Part shown: positions 8,759 through 17,360 of the stretch, piece by piece
How the letters are laid out: each line of letters starts with the position of its first letter
How positions within the stretch are numbered: position 1 is the stretch's first letter
Assembly: GCA_946407015.1 (NCBI GenBank)
Contig: CAMJML010000003.1
Coordinates: 62,001 to 126,000 of the forward strand
Length of the DNA: 64,000 nucleotides
From: an uncultured Selenomonadales bacterium
Lineage (GTDB): Bacteria > Bacillota > Negativicutes > DSM-1736 > Dendrosporobacteraceae
Direction: 5' to 3'
Notes under the pieces: model-generated
Databases searched by the model: none
Told to the model about the DNA's origin: nothing
The model's input: only the letters and a program-made list of their open reading frames with translations
Position numbers and translations under genes: made by a program

Positions 8759-9148
8759 ATGGTTTATATTGATTTAATTGGCTTAGTGATTACAATTAGT
8801 GTCATTAGTTTCCGCTATCCGTTTTATGGATTTGCTGCGATTTTCGTTCATGAATTTGGCAGGCTGACAATGACGCTGCTTCTGCATACTCAAATTCAGT
8901 CAGTGACTACTGCTGGTGCTTTTAGTACTACGATTGTAGATCATAGCAGTGTTTTGGCCATCATGCTGATTGCCTTCGCCGGTCCGTTAGCTAATTTCAT
9001 TGTTTGCTCTACGTCAGGCGGCATAAGTTTTGAACGTACGCCCCATATTATCGATCCACGCTCAAAACTTCATAACCCATTTGCAATCATCAATTTGAGG
9101 CTGGCAGTGTTTTCCTGCTTGTTCAATATTGGACAATTTTATTTATAA
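8759..9148 (+). CDS. Small membrane protein with M50-like HEFGR and GPLAN motifs
   Basis: Unrecognised 129-residue protein lodged in the spoVA cluster. It has hydrophobic segments near residues 5-30 and 60-85. FVHEFGRL resembles the HExxH zinc helix of M50 site-2 proteases but has Arg where the second His belongs, and AFAGPLANF resembles the GPLAN motif of the same family. The NPDG motif is not evident, so it looks like a reduced, probably non-catalytic relative; that is inference. ATG 8759 follows AAAGGA at 8745-8750; an alternative ATG at 8750 overlaps the spoVAE stop. Confidence 0.7.
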   Translation: MVYIDLIGLVITISVISFRYPFYGFAAIFVHEFGRLTMTLLLHTQIQSVTTAGAFSTTIVDHSSVLAIMLIAFAGPLANFIVCSTSGGISFERTPHIIDPRSKLHNPFAIINLRLAVFSCLFNIGQFYL

Positions 9149-9163
9149 AGGGTGATAAGCCTA

Positions 9164-9877
9164 ATGAATCGACGTTTACAGCGACGAGTAACAGGTAAAG
9201 AGCAAGATTATTCAACTGATACCAACAAATCCAGAGAAAACAATAATCTAAAAAGCAATCCGATCACAGCAAGCTCTAGGCAAAGTGATTATGAGTATGA
9301 GTTTGCCCAGAGTCTTAGTCCAACGATGTCATCTAATCAAACAACGTCTTCTAGTGAGCTCAGTTCAAGTGAAATTGTTGCTATGCTTCAGAAAATAAAT
9401 TTACAATTAGAAAAAATGCAGCAAAATGAGGTCCGGAGCTCGACCAAGCAAGAGCATACCAATGAATCTGCGGACAATGATACTCAACAGTCAAGTGATA
9501 ACAAATCACAACAGCAAACCCAACAGAATGCCGATACTACAAACACTACGAGCGGCATGGACGATGTTCAGGCTGCCCAAGGGCTGCAGGCTTTGTTCAG
9601 CCAGTTATTGCAGGGGAAAGGCAATTCACAGCAGCCTGCTGAGCAGGAAAAGCCACAGCCGGCAAGTCAGAATGCCAATGAGCAATCCGGAGGACAACAA
9701 ACAAATTCTGTGGTTGCCAAAACCGCAGCCCAAGTACTTGCTCAAGCCCAATATGAGCTATCTAATGAGTTAGAAGCCAGTCTGCAAAAGTTAAAACAAG
9801 TTATTAGTGAAAGTGAAAAAATTGCTAATAAAATTAGCAATTTGCTTGGGGAAGAAAATAGTACTAATCAATCATGA
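9164..9877 (+). CDS. Gln/Asn/Ser-rich low-complexity protein in spoVA cluster
   Basis: Unknown function. The 237-residue product has a basic N-terminus, then about 170 residues dominated by Q, N, S and T with little hydrophobic content, and a C-terminal segment of about 50 residues (from VVAKTAAQVLAQAQYEL) with heptad-like leucines that should form a helix or coiled coil. No signal peptide. ATG 9164 sits nine bases after AAGGGTG; GTG 9152 lies inside that site. Its stop abuts spoVAEa. A spore-structural or disordered scaffold role is possible but unsupported. Confidence 0.75.
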   Translation: MNRRLQRRVTGKEQDYSTDTNKSRENNNLKSNPITASSRQSDYEYEFAQSLSPTMSSNQTTSSSELSSSEIVAMLQKINLQLEKMQQNEVRSSTKQEHTNESADNDTQQSSDNKSQQQTQQNADTTNTTSGMDDVQAAQGLQALFSQLLQGKGNSQQPAEQEKPQPASQNANEQSGGQQTNSVVAKTAAQVLAQAQYELSNELEASLQKLKQVISESEKIANKISNLLGEENSTNQS

Positions 9878-9887
9878 GGTGATGATT

Positions 9888-10484
9888 TTGCCGGAAAAGG
9901 TGAGAGTGATATTAGTAACAGATGGGGACCGCGTAGCAAAGCATGTAGTGGAAGAAATTGCGACTTCACTAGGGCTAAGGTGTATTTCTGCTTCTGCTGG
10001 CAACCCGACACCCATAAGTGGTGAAGAAATTGTAAAATTACTTAAAACCGTTCATCATGATCCTGTTTTGGTGATGTTTGATGATAGAGGGCGGCAAGAT
10101 AAAGGAAAAGGGGAAATTGCATTAGAATATGTGGCCAATCATCCGGATATTACTGTGTTAGGAGCGGTAGCGGTTGCTTCAAATACTCCCAACATTAAAG
10201 GGGTGCCTGTTGATGCATGCATTGCCTGCAGTGGTGATATTGTCGATATGCCTGTTAATAAACGGGGTGATGTTAAAGTAGATGGCCGTCATACTGCTAA
10301 ACCTGTCATTAATGGGGATACTGTCGATGTTTTAAACAATGTGGACGTACCAGTCATTATTGGTGTTGGGGATATCGGTAAGATGGACAAGGCTGATGAT
10401 ATTGGCCGTGGAGCCCCTGTGACTCGGAAAGCAATTGAAGAGATATTGAAACGGAGTGGCATTGATTATGGCGGAAGATCGTAA
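9888..10484 (+). CDS. spoVAEA: Stage V sporulation protein AE (AEa type)
   Basis: Soluble SpoVA-cluster protein. The N-terminal VRVILVTDGDRVAKHVVEEIA and the later FDDRGRQDKGKGE, NTPNIKGVPVD and GVGDIGKMD motifs are typical of SpoVAEa, which in Bacillus is needed for normal germination rather than DPA transport. The Shine-Dalgarno GAGGTGAT at 9876-9883 is too close to ATG 9882, so TTG 9888 is preferred; 198 residues result. It overlaps spoVAF by 17 bases. Confidence 0.88.
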   Translation: MPEKVRVILVTDGDRVAKHVVEEIATSLGLRCISASAGNPTPISGEEIVKLLKTVHHDPVLVMFDDRGRQDKGKGEIALEYVANHPDITVLGAVAVASNTPNIKGVPVDACIACSGDIVDMPVNKRGDVKVDGRHTAKPVINGDTVDVLNNVDVPVIIGVGDIGKMDKADDIGRGAPVTRKAIEEILKRSGIDYGGRS

Positions 10485-11952
10485 AATTGATAAGGAGTTA
10501 GATTCCAATATCAATTATTTGAAGGATTATCTGGGTGTTGGAGAAACGTTTGATATTGTATTTCGTGAATATAAGATAGGCCGTAAGAGGGCTGCATCCT
10601 TTTCAATCAATGGAATGACGAACGATGTTTTGCTGACTAATGTTTTTCAAGATATGTTGACACTCAATACCGAAGAACTTTCGATTAATACTTTACAAAA
10701 AGTGTTTTATACCAGGGCTACGCATTCTCAAGTTAAATTGCTGGATAATATGCATGATGCCCTAATTAGTGTTTTGTCCGGAGAATTATTGTTTTTTATT
10801 GACGGTGAAACACAAGTTATTGTATTTGATGCCAGAGCTTATCCGGCCCGTATGCCATCCGAATCCAATATTGAGAAAGTGACGCGTGGTTCAAGAGATT
10901 CTTTTGTTGAAACAATGCCCTTTAATACTGCCCTTATCCGTAGACGGCTGCGTGATCCAAACCTTCGTTTTGAGATTGTGAAAATCGGAGTCCGGTCACA
11001 AACTGATGTGGCCATTGCCTATATTAAAGATATTACCAACCCGGAACTTGTTAAAAAAGTGAAAGAACGTTTAAATGCAATTGAAATTGATGGAGTACCA
11101 ATGGCAGAGAAGGCGATCGAAGAGTATATTGTTGGCGGAAGTAAATGGAATATCTTGCCGAAGGTGCGTTATACCGAACGCCCGGATGTTGCAGCTGTTC
11201 ACTTATTAGAAGGACATGTTTGTTTGCTTGTTGATACATCCCCCAATATTATGATTTTACCAACAACGTTCTGGCACCATGTGCAGCATGTTGAAGAATT
11301 TCGTCAAAATGTTGTAGTAGGGTCATTTATGAGGTTAGTACGTCTGGCAGGAATAAGCTTTTCTTTGTTGTTACCGCCCTTGTGGCTTGCTTTGGTACTT
11401 CAGCGGCATGTTTTACCGGAGTCTATTGCTTTTCTGGGACCGCGTGATCCTGGAATCATCCCAATCGGATTTCAATTCCTGCTGGCTGAGATGGGGCTTG
11501 AATTAGTGAGAATGGCTACCGTTCATGTTCCTTCTGCACAATCAACCGCATTAGGATTTATCGGTGCTTTTATGCTCGGGGATTTCGCTACTAAAGTTGG
11601 ATTATTTGGGAATGAAACAATTTTTTATGTTGCAGTGGCGGCAGTGGGTGCTTTTGCAACGCCAAGTATGGAATTTGCGATGGCGACCAGAGTATTTCGT
11701 GTATTGCTCATTGTGCTGGTGATGTTCTTTAAACTTCCTGGCTTGATTTTAGGCTTAATTGGTATCCTCGTGCTCATGTTTACTACCAAATCCTTTGGTG
11801 TACCATATATGTGGCCGGCTATACCATTTAATTACAGTGCAATGAAAGATGTCCTGTTTCGACTGCCCATCCCCAATAAAATATTGCGACCTGCTGTTTT
11901 AAAGCCACAGGATAATGACCGTATGGAGGAAGATGATAGTAACGGCAAATAA
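10468..11952 (+). CDS. spoVAF: Stage V sporulation protein AF
   Basis: GerA-family (germinant receptor A-subunit type) membrane protein of 494 residues. A soluble N-terminal domain of about 280 residues is followed by several membrane spans from about residue 290 (LAGISFSLLLPPLWLALV, FIGAFMLGDFATKVGLF and later). ATG 10468 lies inside spoVAEa with CGGAG upstream. Last gene of the cluster. In Bacillus SpoVAF together with FigP amplifies germination. Confidence 0.93.
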   Translation: MAEDRKIDKELDSNINYLKDYLGVGETFDIVFREYKIGRKRAASFSINGMTNDVLLTNVFQDMLTLNTEELSINTLQKVFYTRATHSQVKLLDNMHDALISVLSGELLFFIDGETQVIVFDARAYPARMPSESNIEKVTRGSRDSFVETMPFNTALIRRRLRDPNLRFEIVKIGVRSQTDVAIAYIKDITNPELVKKVKERLNAIEIDGVPMAEKAIEEYIVGGSKWNILPKVRYTERPDVAAVHLLEGHVCLLVDTSPNIMILPTTFWHHVQHVEEFRQNVVVGSFMRLVRLAGISFSLLLPPLWLALVLQRHVLPESIAFLGPRDPGIIPIGFQFLLAEMGLELVRMATVHVPSAQSTALGFIGAFMLGDFATKVGLFGNETIFYVAVAAVGAFATPSMEFAMATRVFRVLLIVLVMFFKLPGLILGLIGILVLMFTTKSFGVPYMWPAIPFNYSAMKDVLFRLPIPNKILRPAVLKPQDNDRMEEDDSNGK

Positions 11953-11956
11953 CACA

Positions 11957-11988
11957 AAAAAAAGACTCGGCATGAGTCTTTTTTTTGT
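11957..11988. terminator. Bidirectional terminator, spoVAF / lipoprotein
   Basis: AAAGACTC (11961-11968), loop GGCAT, GAGTCTTT (11974-11981), flanked by A run on the left and T run on the right, so it can serve both convergent units. Confidence 0.85.
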
Positions 11989-11993
11989 AGTAT

Positions 11994-12743
11994 TTACCGT
12001 CCATAAAAGAATTCACGGATTTTTCCCAAGCTTTCATTTAGATTCGCTAGGTTTTCTTCAAAGGCACCCTTATTTTCGGCATTAACGGCATCTTTCATTT
12101 GGTTTACATTTGAATGGGTAATCGTTATTTGATCCAAGATTCCGATTTGTTCCATAGCAGGTTTTACTTGATTCCAGGTTCCTTCAAGTTCTTTTACCTT
12201 GGAGGCCGCTTTACTCCAATTCTTGTCTTCTACGTAGAAGCTGACATTACGAAGTGAATTTCCAACGGTAATAATATCAGACAATGGTGATAATTTATAA
12301 GATTTCGCAATATCACTAATGGAGGCCATAAATTTAATTAAGTTTTCATAAGAATTGGTTATTTTCTTGTCCGCAATGGATGCTGATAATTTATTAAGAG
12401 CTTCATCTGCTTCTTTTACCCCTTTTTTTTCACCGACTAATGGCTTGGCTTGCTCCCAGGTGAGTTGTATGTTGGTAATGCCAGTCTGAGCTTGAGCCCA
12501 ATTTTCTTTATTTAATCCTTCGAAGACTACGCCTGCCATGGCTTCGAGATCGTATAATTGAGTTGGAGGAGATGCAAATCTTTGTAAAAATGGCGGATTT
12601 GGCTTACTCTCTGTTGGTTGGCCAGCAGGTCCAATCTCCGGCTTTTTTACGGGATTTAACATTCCGCAACCACTCATAAAGATTGCTAATAAAAAGACAG
12701 CTAGAATTCCTCCTGTAACTAAAATTTTGTTTCGATATGTCAA
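11994..12743 (-). CDS. Lipoprotein with repeated Trp-containing helical units
   Basis: Exported lipoprotein of 249 residues, function unknown. The N-terminus has a hydrophobic segment ending in the lipobox-like FMSGC, so Cys should be lipidated. After a Pro-rich linker come two related units, NWAQAQTGITNIQLTWEQAK and NWSKAASKVKELEGTWNQVK, each a Trp pair spaced about 16 residues apart, suggesting duplicated alpha-helical hairpins. The start is TTG 12743 behind AAAGGAGGGG; there is no ATG before the lipobox. Convergent with spoVAF, divergent from lysA. Confidence 0.8.
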   Translation of the reverse strand: MTYRNKILVTGGILAVFLLAIFMSGCGMLNPVKKPEIGPAGQPTESKPNPPFLQRFASPPTQLYDLEAMAGVVFEGLNKENWAQAQTGITNIQLTWEQAKPLVGEKKGVKEADEALNKLSASIADKKITNSYENLIKFMASISDIAKSYKLSPLSDIITVGNSLRNVSFYVEDKNWSKAASKVKELEGTWNQVKPAMEQIGILDQITITHSNVNQMKDAVNAENKGAFEENLANLNESLGKIREFFYGR

Positions 12744-12877
12744 ATAAACCCCTCCTTTATGGATAGCTTTTGCGTTGTATCTGCACTTTATTCTTTAGTT
12801 TGTATTGAATATCTTAGAGATTAACAGTATAGAAAGATACTTTGTGGTTGGTTCAAGGAAGAGAAAGGAGTGCTCTT

Positions 12878-14197
12878 ATGAAGTTCTATGGGACTATGAA
12901 GTCCAATTGCTATGGGCATTTAGAAGTGGCTGGATGTGATACTGTTCAACTAGCCCAGTGTTATGGTACTCCGTTATATGTTATGGATGAGGAAAAAATT
13001 CGTGCAAACTGCAGACAATATGTGAAGTCTTTCCAAAAGTATTACCCAGACTCACAAGTTATCTATGCGAGTAAAGTATTTATGACTTTGGCTATGTGTA
13101 AACTAATTGAGCAAGAAAATATGGGACTTGATGTTGTGTCATCAGGGGAACTCTATACAGCTCTGCAGGCCGGATTTCCACGGGAACAAATTTTTTTTCA
13201 TGGTAATAATAAAACTTCTGCCGAATTAACAATGGCAATTAAAGCGGGAATTGGCCGTATTGTGGTTGACAATCTCTATGAGTTAGAACTTCTTAGTCGT
13301 TTAGCTCAGCAATATGCTGTCCAAGTGCAAATTTTGCTGCGTATTTCACCCGGGATTGATGCTCATACGCATCATTATATCAAGACTGGAATGATTGACT
13401 CTAAATTTGGTTTGGCCGTTAGCAATGGCCAGGCTATGGAGGGAATAAAAAAAGCGATTACGCTTAGAAATCTCTCTTTAAAAGGAATCCATTGTCATAT
13501 TGGTTCTCAAATATTTGATCTGAAGTCTTACGCCGAGGCAGCGGAGACTATGATGGATTTTGTCAATGAAATCAAAATAAGCACCGGCACCGTCATCGAA
13601 GAGTTAAATTTAGGTGGCGGGTTAGGAATTTTTTATACGGAAGGGGATACGCCGCAGCCGGTTGAATCCTTAGCGATGGAAATCAGCCAAACCGTTAAAC
13701 GGAAGGCTCATGATTACGGGCTGCATCTTCCTAAAGTGATTGTTGAACCTGGACGTTCGATTGTTGGCGAAGCAGGTATCACGTTATATACGGTTGGAGC
13801 GGTTAAAGATATACCAGGAATTCGAAAATATATCGCTGTTGACGGCGGGATGACAGATAATCCCCGCCCGGCTTTGTATCAGGCGCAGTACGAAGCGGCT
13901 TTGGCTAATAAAATAAATTTTGCCAATGAAGAGCGTGTCTCAATTGCGGGTAAATGCTGTGAGTCAGGCGATATGCTAATTTGGGATATCGAACTTCCTC
14001 TGGTGGAACCGGGCGATATTTTAGTCGTTTCAGCTACCGGAGCTTATAATTATTCTATGGCAAGCAATTATAACCGCAACCTGCGGCCGGCCGTTCTATT
14101 CGTAAATCAAGGCAAAGCGGATTTGATTGTAAAACGGGAAAGCTTAGAGAATCTTATTCAAAATGATATCTTGCCGGACCGAATGATTAGTCGTTGA
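12878..14197 (+). CDS. lysA: Diaminopimelate decarboxylase
   Basis: PLP enzyme that decarboxylates meso-diaminopimelate to lysine, the final lysine step. The 439-residue protein has the PLP lysine in VIYASKVF, GNNKTSAEL, HCHIGSQ, NLGGGLGI, VEPGRSIVGEAG, CCESGDML and ASNYNRNLRPA, all family hallmarks. ATG 12878 follows AAAGGAG (12864-12870). No lysine riboswitch is seen in the 134-base upstream gap. Confidence 0.95.
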   Translation: MKFYGTMKSNCYGHLEVAGCDTVQLAQCYGTPLYVMDEEKIRANCRQYVKSFQKYYPDSQVIYASKVFMTLAMCKLIEQENMGLDVVSSGELYTALQAGFPREQIFFHGNNKTSAELTMAIKAGIGRIVVDNLYELELLSRLAQQYAVQVQILLRISPGIDAHTHHYIKTGMIDSKFGLAVSNGQAMEGIKKAITLRNLSLKGIHCHIGSQIFDLKSYAEAAETMMDFVNEIKISTGTVIEELNLGGGLGIFYTEGDTPQPVESLAMEISQTVKRKAHDYGLHLPKVIVEPGRSIVGEAGITLYTVGAVKDIPGIRKYIAVDGGMTDNPRPALYQAQYEAALANKINFANEERVSIAGKCCESGDMLIWDIELPLVEPGDILVVSATGAYNYSMASNYNRNLRPAVLFVNQGKADLIVKRESLENLIQNDILPDRMISR

Positions 14198-14239
14198 GGT
14201 TAGGCGAAAGCCGCTTATAACTTTAATTAAAATGTTAAA

Positions 14240-14273
14240 TAAAAAGGCTTGGTCTATGTAACCAAGTCTTTTA
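14240..14273 (+). terminator. Terminator after lysA
   Basis: AAAAGGCTTGGT pairs with ACCAAGTCTTTT (one G-U) across a 7-base loop, then TATAA. Ends lysA transcription. Confidence 0.75.
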
Positions 14274-14276
14274 TAA

Positions 14277-14304
14277 TTGCTTTTCAAAATTTTTCTAGTA
14301 TAAT
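14277..14304 (+). promoter_or_regulatory. Putative sigma-A promoter for M50-trpS-scpAB
   Basis: TTGCTT (14277-14282), 16-base spacer, TATAAT (14299-14304). It lies 83 bases before the M50 protease start and just after the lysA terminator. The -10 is embedded in the small palindrome CTAGTATAATTTTACTAG. Confidence 0.55.
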
Positions 14305-14386
14305 TTTACTAGGAATAAGGTACAATGCTTGCGTATGAATGGGTCGTGTGCAACTATGGTAAATACAAGTTGAAGAAGGTGATTCA

Positions 14387-15007
14387 ATGTTTGGTTTTGA
14401 TCAAGATATGATTTTCCGTATTCCTGCGTTGCTCATCGCGTTAACTGTTCACGAATATGCTCACGCCAGGGCTGCGGTGTGGCTGGGTGACCCAACACCG
14501 CGCTTCGAGGGACGCTTAACGCTTAACCCAATTGCTCATTTAGACCCACTAGGGCTTATTATGCTTTGGCTATTTAAATTCGGCTGGGCAAAACCGGTTA
14601 ATATTAATCCAGGTAATTTTAAGAATTGGCGTAAAGGCATGATCTTAGTTTCATTCGCTGGACCTTGCTCCAATATCATCATGGCACTCGTGGCAGCTAT
14701 TGTTATTACTTTATTAGCAAAATTGGGCGTATTGTCAGGCTGGGCAGCAGCGATACTGAGGCTAACTTATAGCTACAACATTATCTTAGCGATTTTTAAT
14801 TTGATTCCAATACCACCGCTGGATGGGTCCAAAATTTTGTCTAGTTTGCTGCCTGGACGAATGGCCTATCAATATGAAAGTATCGGGCAATATGGACCGT
14901 TTATTTTAATTGGCCTGGTATATCTCGGCGTTATTGGCGCCATCACTTATCCGCTTGAATTGATCTTGTCTTTTTTAATCAATCAAATTGTAATGGTCAT
15001 CTTATAA
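14387..15007 (+). CDS. Site-2 protease family (M50) membrane protein
   Basis: Polytopic membrane zinc protease, 206 residues, of the short bacterial M50 group. HEYAHARAAVWLGD carries HExxH in the first span, FAGPCSNI is the GPxxN motif and IPIPPLDGSK carries the third zinc ligand Asp. Substrate unknown; unlike SpoIVFB it is beside trpS and scpAB rather than spoIVFA. ATG 14387 follows GAAGGTGAT. Confidence 0.9.
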   Translation: MFGFDQDMIFRIPALLIALTVHEYAHARAAVWLGDPTPRFEGRLTLNPIAHLDPLGLIMLWLFKFGWAKPVNINPGNFKNWRKGMILVSFAGPCSNIIMALVAAIVITLLAKLGVLSGWAAAILRLTYSYNIILAIFNLIPIPPLDGSKILSSLLPGRMAYQYESIGQYGPFILIGLVYLGVIGAITYPLELILSFLINQIVMVIL

Positions 15008-15022
15008 CATGGAGGAGATAAT

Positions 15023-16009
15023 ATGAGTAAAGGGCGCATTTTTAGCGGAATGCAGCCTTCAGGTAAATTTCATTTGGGGAATTATCTAGGCGCTTTGGAA
15101 AACTGGGTTAGGCTGCAACATGATTATGAATGTATTTTTAGCATTGTAGATTTACATGCGTTGACGTCTAAGTATGAAGATACTAGGGAATTACCGGAAA
15201 ACATTCATAATATGGCGTTGGATTGGTTAAGTGCAGGCCTTGATCCTGAAAAAAATATTGTTTTTGTGCAATCTCAAGTGAAGGAGCATGCCGAACTGCA
15301 TTTGTTGCTGTCGATGATGACCCCATTATCCTGGTTGGAACGTGTGCCTACTTATAAGGACAAACTACAGCAACTGGGATCACAAGGAAAGGATATTAAC
15401 ACTTATGGTTTTTTGGGTTATCCTGTTTTAATGACAGCGGATATTATTTTATATAAAGCGGATACTGTTCCGGTTGGCGAAGATCAAATACCTCATCTGG
15501 AGTTAGCCCGGGAAATCGTTAGGCGGTTTAATCATTTATATAGCCCCGTTTTTCCTGAGCCACAAGCTAAATTAAGTAAAGCTCCTTTGCTGCCGGGAAT
15601 TGATGGTCGCAAAATGAGTAAATCTTATGGTAATGAAATCCCTTATGCGGCTAGTCCGGACGAATTGAGAGCAAGAGTCCGGCTGATGGTTACTGACCCG
15701 CAGCGGATTAAGAAAACTGATGCAGGAAATCCTGATGTTTGTACGGTACATAAATTCCACAAAATTTTTAATCTGAACCAAATTGATGAAATTAGCCAAT
15801 CCTGCCGTCAAGCTGGTATTGGTTGCGTTGACTGTAAGAAACGCCTGGCCGAGCAGATGGTGATTAATTTGGCGGATATTCATGTACGGCGTAGTGAGTA
15901 TGAAGCAAACCCTAGCCGGGTGAAGGAAATTTTGGCGTACGGTAATGAGCGGGCTCGCAAAATGGCCGCCGCTACAATGGAAGAAGTACGTCAAGCGATG
16001 AATTTATAA
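15023..16009 (+). CDS. trpS: Tryptophanyl-tRNA synthetase
   Basis: Class I synthetase charging tRNA-Trp, 328 residues as usual for bacteria. The HIGH-type motif is GKFHLGNYLGA and the KMSKS loop is literal (GRKMSKSYGN). RBS GGAGGAGAT precedes ATG 15023. Only 15 bases separate it from the protease gene, so no T-box leader is present. Confidence 0.96.
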   Translation: MSKGRIFSGMQPSGKFHLGNYLGALENWVRLQHDYECIFSIVDLHALTSKYEDTRELPENIHNMALDWLSAGLDPEKNIVFVQSQVKEHAELHLLLSMMTPLSWLERVPTYKDKLQQLGSQGKDINTYGFLGYPVLMTADIILYKADTVPVGEDQIPHLELAREIVRRFNHLYSPVFPEPQAKLSKAPLLPGIDGRKMSKSYGNEIPYAASPDELRARVRLMVTDPQRIKKTDAGNPDVCTVHKFHKIFNLNQIDEISQSCRQAGIGCVDCKKRLAEQMVINLADIHVRRSEYEANPSRVKEILAYGNERARKMAAATMEEVRQAMNL

Positions 16010-16010
16010 C

Positions 16011-16727
16011 ATGTCCGAATACAAGATCAAACTGGAAGTCTTTGAGGGTCCAATGGCCTTATTGATGCATTTGATCGAAAAAAATCAGCTGGATATCTAC
16101 GATATTCCAATTGCCGATATCACAGAGCAATATTTGCACTATTTACAGACCCTAAAAGAATTTAATATTGATATTGCAAGTGAATTCTTAGTGATGGCTG
16201 CAACGTTAATCCAAATAAAATCTCGAATGTTGCTGCCGAGGCCTGTTCCTCTTCCTGACACTGATGAATACGATTTAGATCCGCGGCAGGAGTTGGTGGA
16301 TCGATTAATTGAATATCGCAAATTTAAACAAATTAGTGAATTGCTGTCCGGTATGGCTGATCAGCGTGCACAGTTCTTTACCCGTGCCCCGCAAACTTTG
16401 GTGCATAAAGTTGTATTGCCGGAAGGCTTGAGCATTGATAAGCTGCTGCTGGCATTTGCAGCAGTATGGGAAAAGGCCATTGAGGACGACTATTCAGTAG
16501 TTGCAAGAGAAGAAATTAGTGTTCAGGATAAAATGCATGATATTCTAAATTTGTTATATCAGCAAAAAGGGCGAATCGAATTCAGTGCGATTTTGATTCG
16601 TTCTGGTACTCGTTCTGAGATTATTGCCGCATTTTTAGCTTTATTGGAACTGATTAAAATGAATAGAATCGTGATTCAACAAGAGCAAAGTTTTTCACCA
16701 ATTTACATTATGCTAAGGGGAGAGTGA
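16011..16727 (+). CDS. scpA: Segregation and condensation protein A
   Basis: Kleisin subunit of the SMC-ScpAB condensin complex that organises the chromosome. It has 238 residues; the N-terminal YKIKLEVFEGPMALLMHLIEK and central KSRMLLPRP are typical. ATG 16011 starts one base after the trpS stop with no convincing Shine-Dalgarno, implying translational coupling. Confidence 0.95.
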   Translation: MSEYKIKLEVFEGPMALLMHLIEKNQLDIYDIPIADITEQYLHYLQTLKEFNIDIASEFLVMAATLIQIKSRMLLPRPVPLPDTDEYDLDPRQELVDRLIEYRKFKQISELLSGMADQRAQFFTRAPQTLVHKVVLPEGLSIDKLLLAFAAVWEKAIEDDYSVVAREEISVQDKMHDILNLLYQQKGRIEFSAILIRSGTRSEIIAAFLALLELIKMNRIVIQQEQSFSPIYIMLRGE

Positions 16728-16736
16728 TAGGCTCTG

Positions 16737-17270
16737 ATGTTTTACTCACACCTAAAGGGGCATGTTGAGGCTTTGCTGTTTGCTTGCGGAGAACCTCTCC
16801 CTGCAGCACGGCTTGCTGAGATTTTAGAAATACCAGTTGAACAACTGGTATTATTAATAGCTGAAATGACGCAGGAAATGACAGGAGAAAACCGAGGCGT
16901 AACAATTATTGAAGTAGCTGGTGGCTATCAAATGTGTACAAAGCCAGAATTAATGCCTATTGTTGAAAAGCTGGCCGGTGTCCAGGAAACCCGGTTATCT
17001 TCAGCAGCTATGGAGACGTTATCGATTGTAGCATTTCGCCAGCCGATTACGAAACAGGAAATTGAAAATATTCGTGGTGTAAAAGTGGATAAGGTTCTAG
17101 TGACTTTGCTTGATCGTGGCCTCATAAACGAGGTTGGACGAAAAGAAGCGTTAGGCAGACCAATTCTATACGGTACAACAAACGATTTTTTAAAATGTTT
17201 TGGTCTGAAAAGCTTACAAGATTTACCGGATTTGTCGGATTTTGCTATACCTGAGCAGCTCGAATCATGA
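16737..17270 (+). CDS. scpB: Segregation and condensation protein B
   Basis: Winged-helix dimer that binds ScpA in the SMC complex. The 177-residue protein shows LLFACGEPL, GGYQMCTKPE, the signature TLSIVAFRQPITKQEIENIRG and GRKEALGRPILYGTT. ATG 16737 follows AGGGGAGAG nine bases after the scpA stop. Confidence 0.95.
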   Translation: MFYSHLKGHVEALLFACGEPLPAARLAEILEIPVEQLVLLIAEMTQEMTGENRGVTIIEVAGGYQMCTKPELMPIVEKLAGVQETRLSSAAMETLSIVAFRQPITKQEIENIRGVKVDKVLVTLLDRGLINEVGRKEALGRPILYGTTNDFLKCFGLKSLQDLPDLSDFAIPEQLES

Positions 17271-17282
17271 GCTGCTTTTTTT
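17255..17282 (+). terminator. Terminator overlapping scpB stop
   Basis: GCAGCTC (17255-17261) pairs with GAGCTGC (17269-17275) over a 7-base loop, then seven T. The scpB stop codon lies in the loop and 3' arm. Confidence 0.88.
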
Positions 17283-17360
17283 GTATAGATTTGCAAATCC
17301 CGTTTAAAATAAGACAGATATAAAAATTCCGTTATTGCCCGTTTAGTTAGTGAGGATGAT

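Noticed and set aside
12743-12878. Lysine riboswitch before lysA
   Set aside because: The gap is too short and no L-box-like helices were found.
14197-15023. T-box or other leader for trpS
   Set aside because: trpS follows the protease gene by 15 bases; the preceding gap is simply a terminator and promoter.
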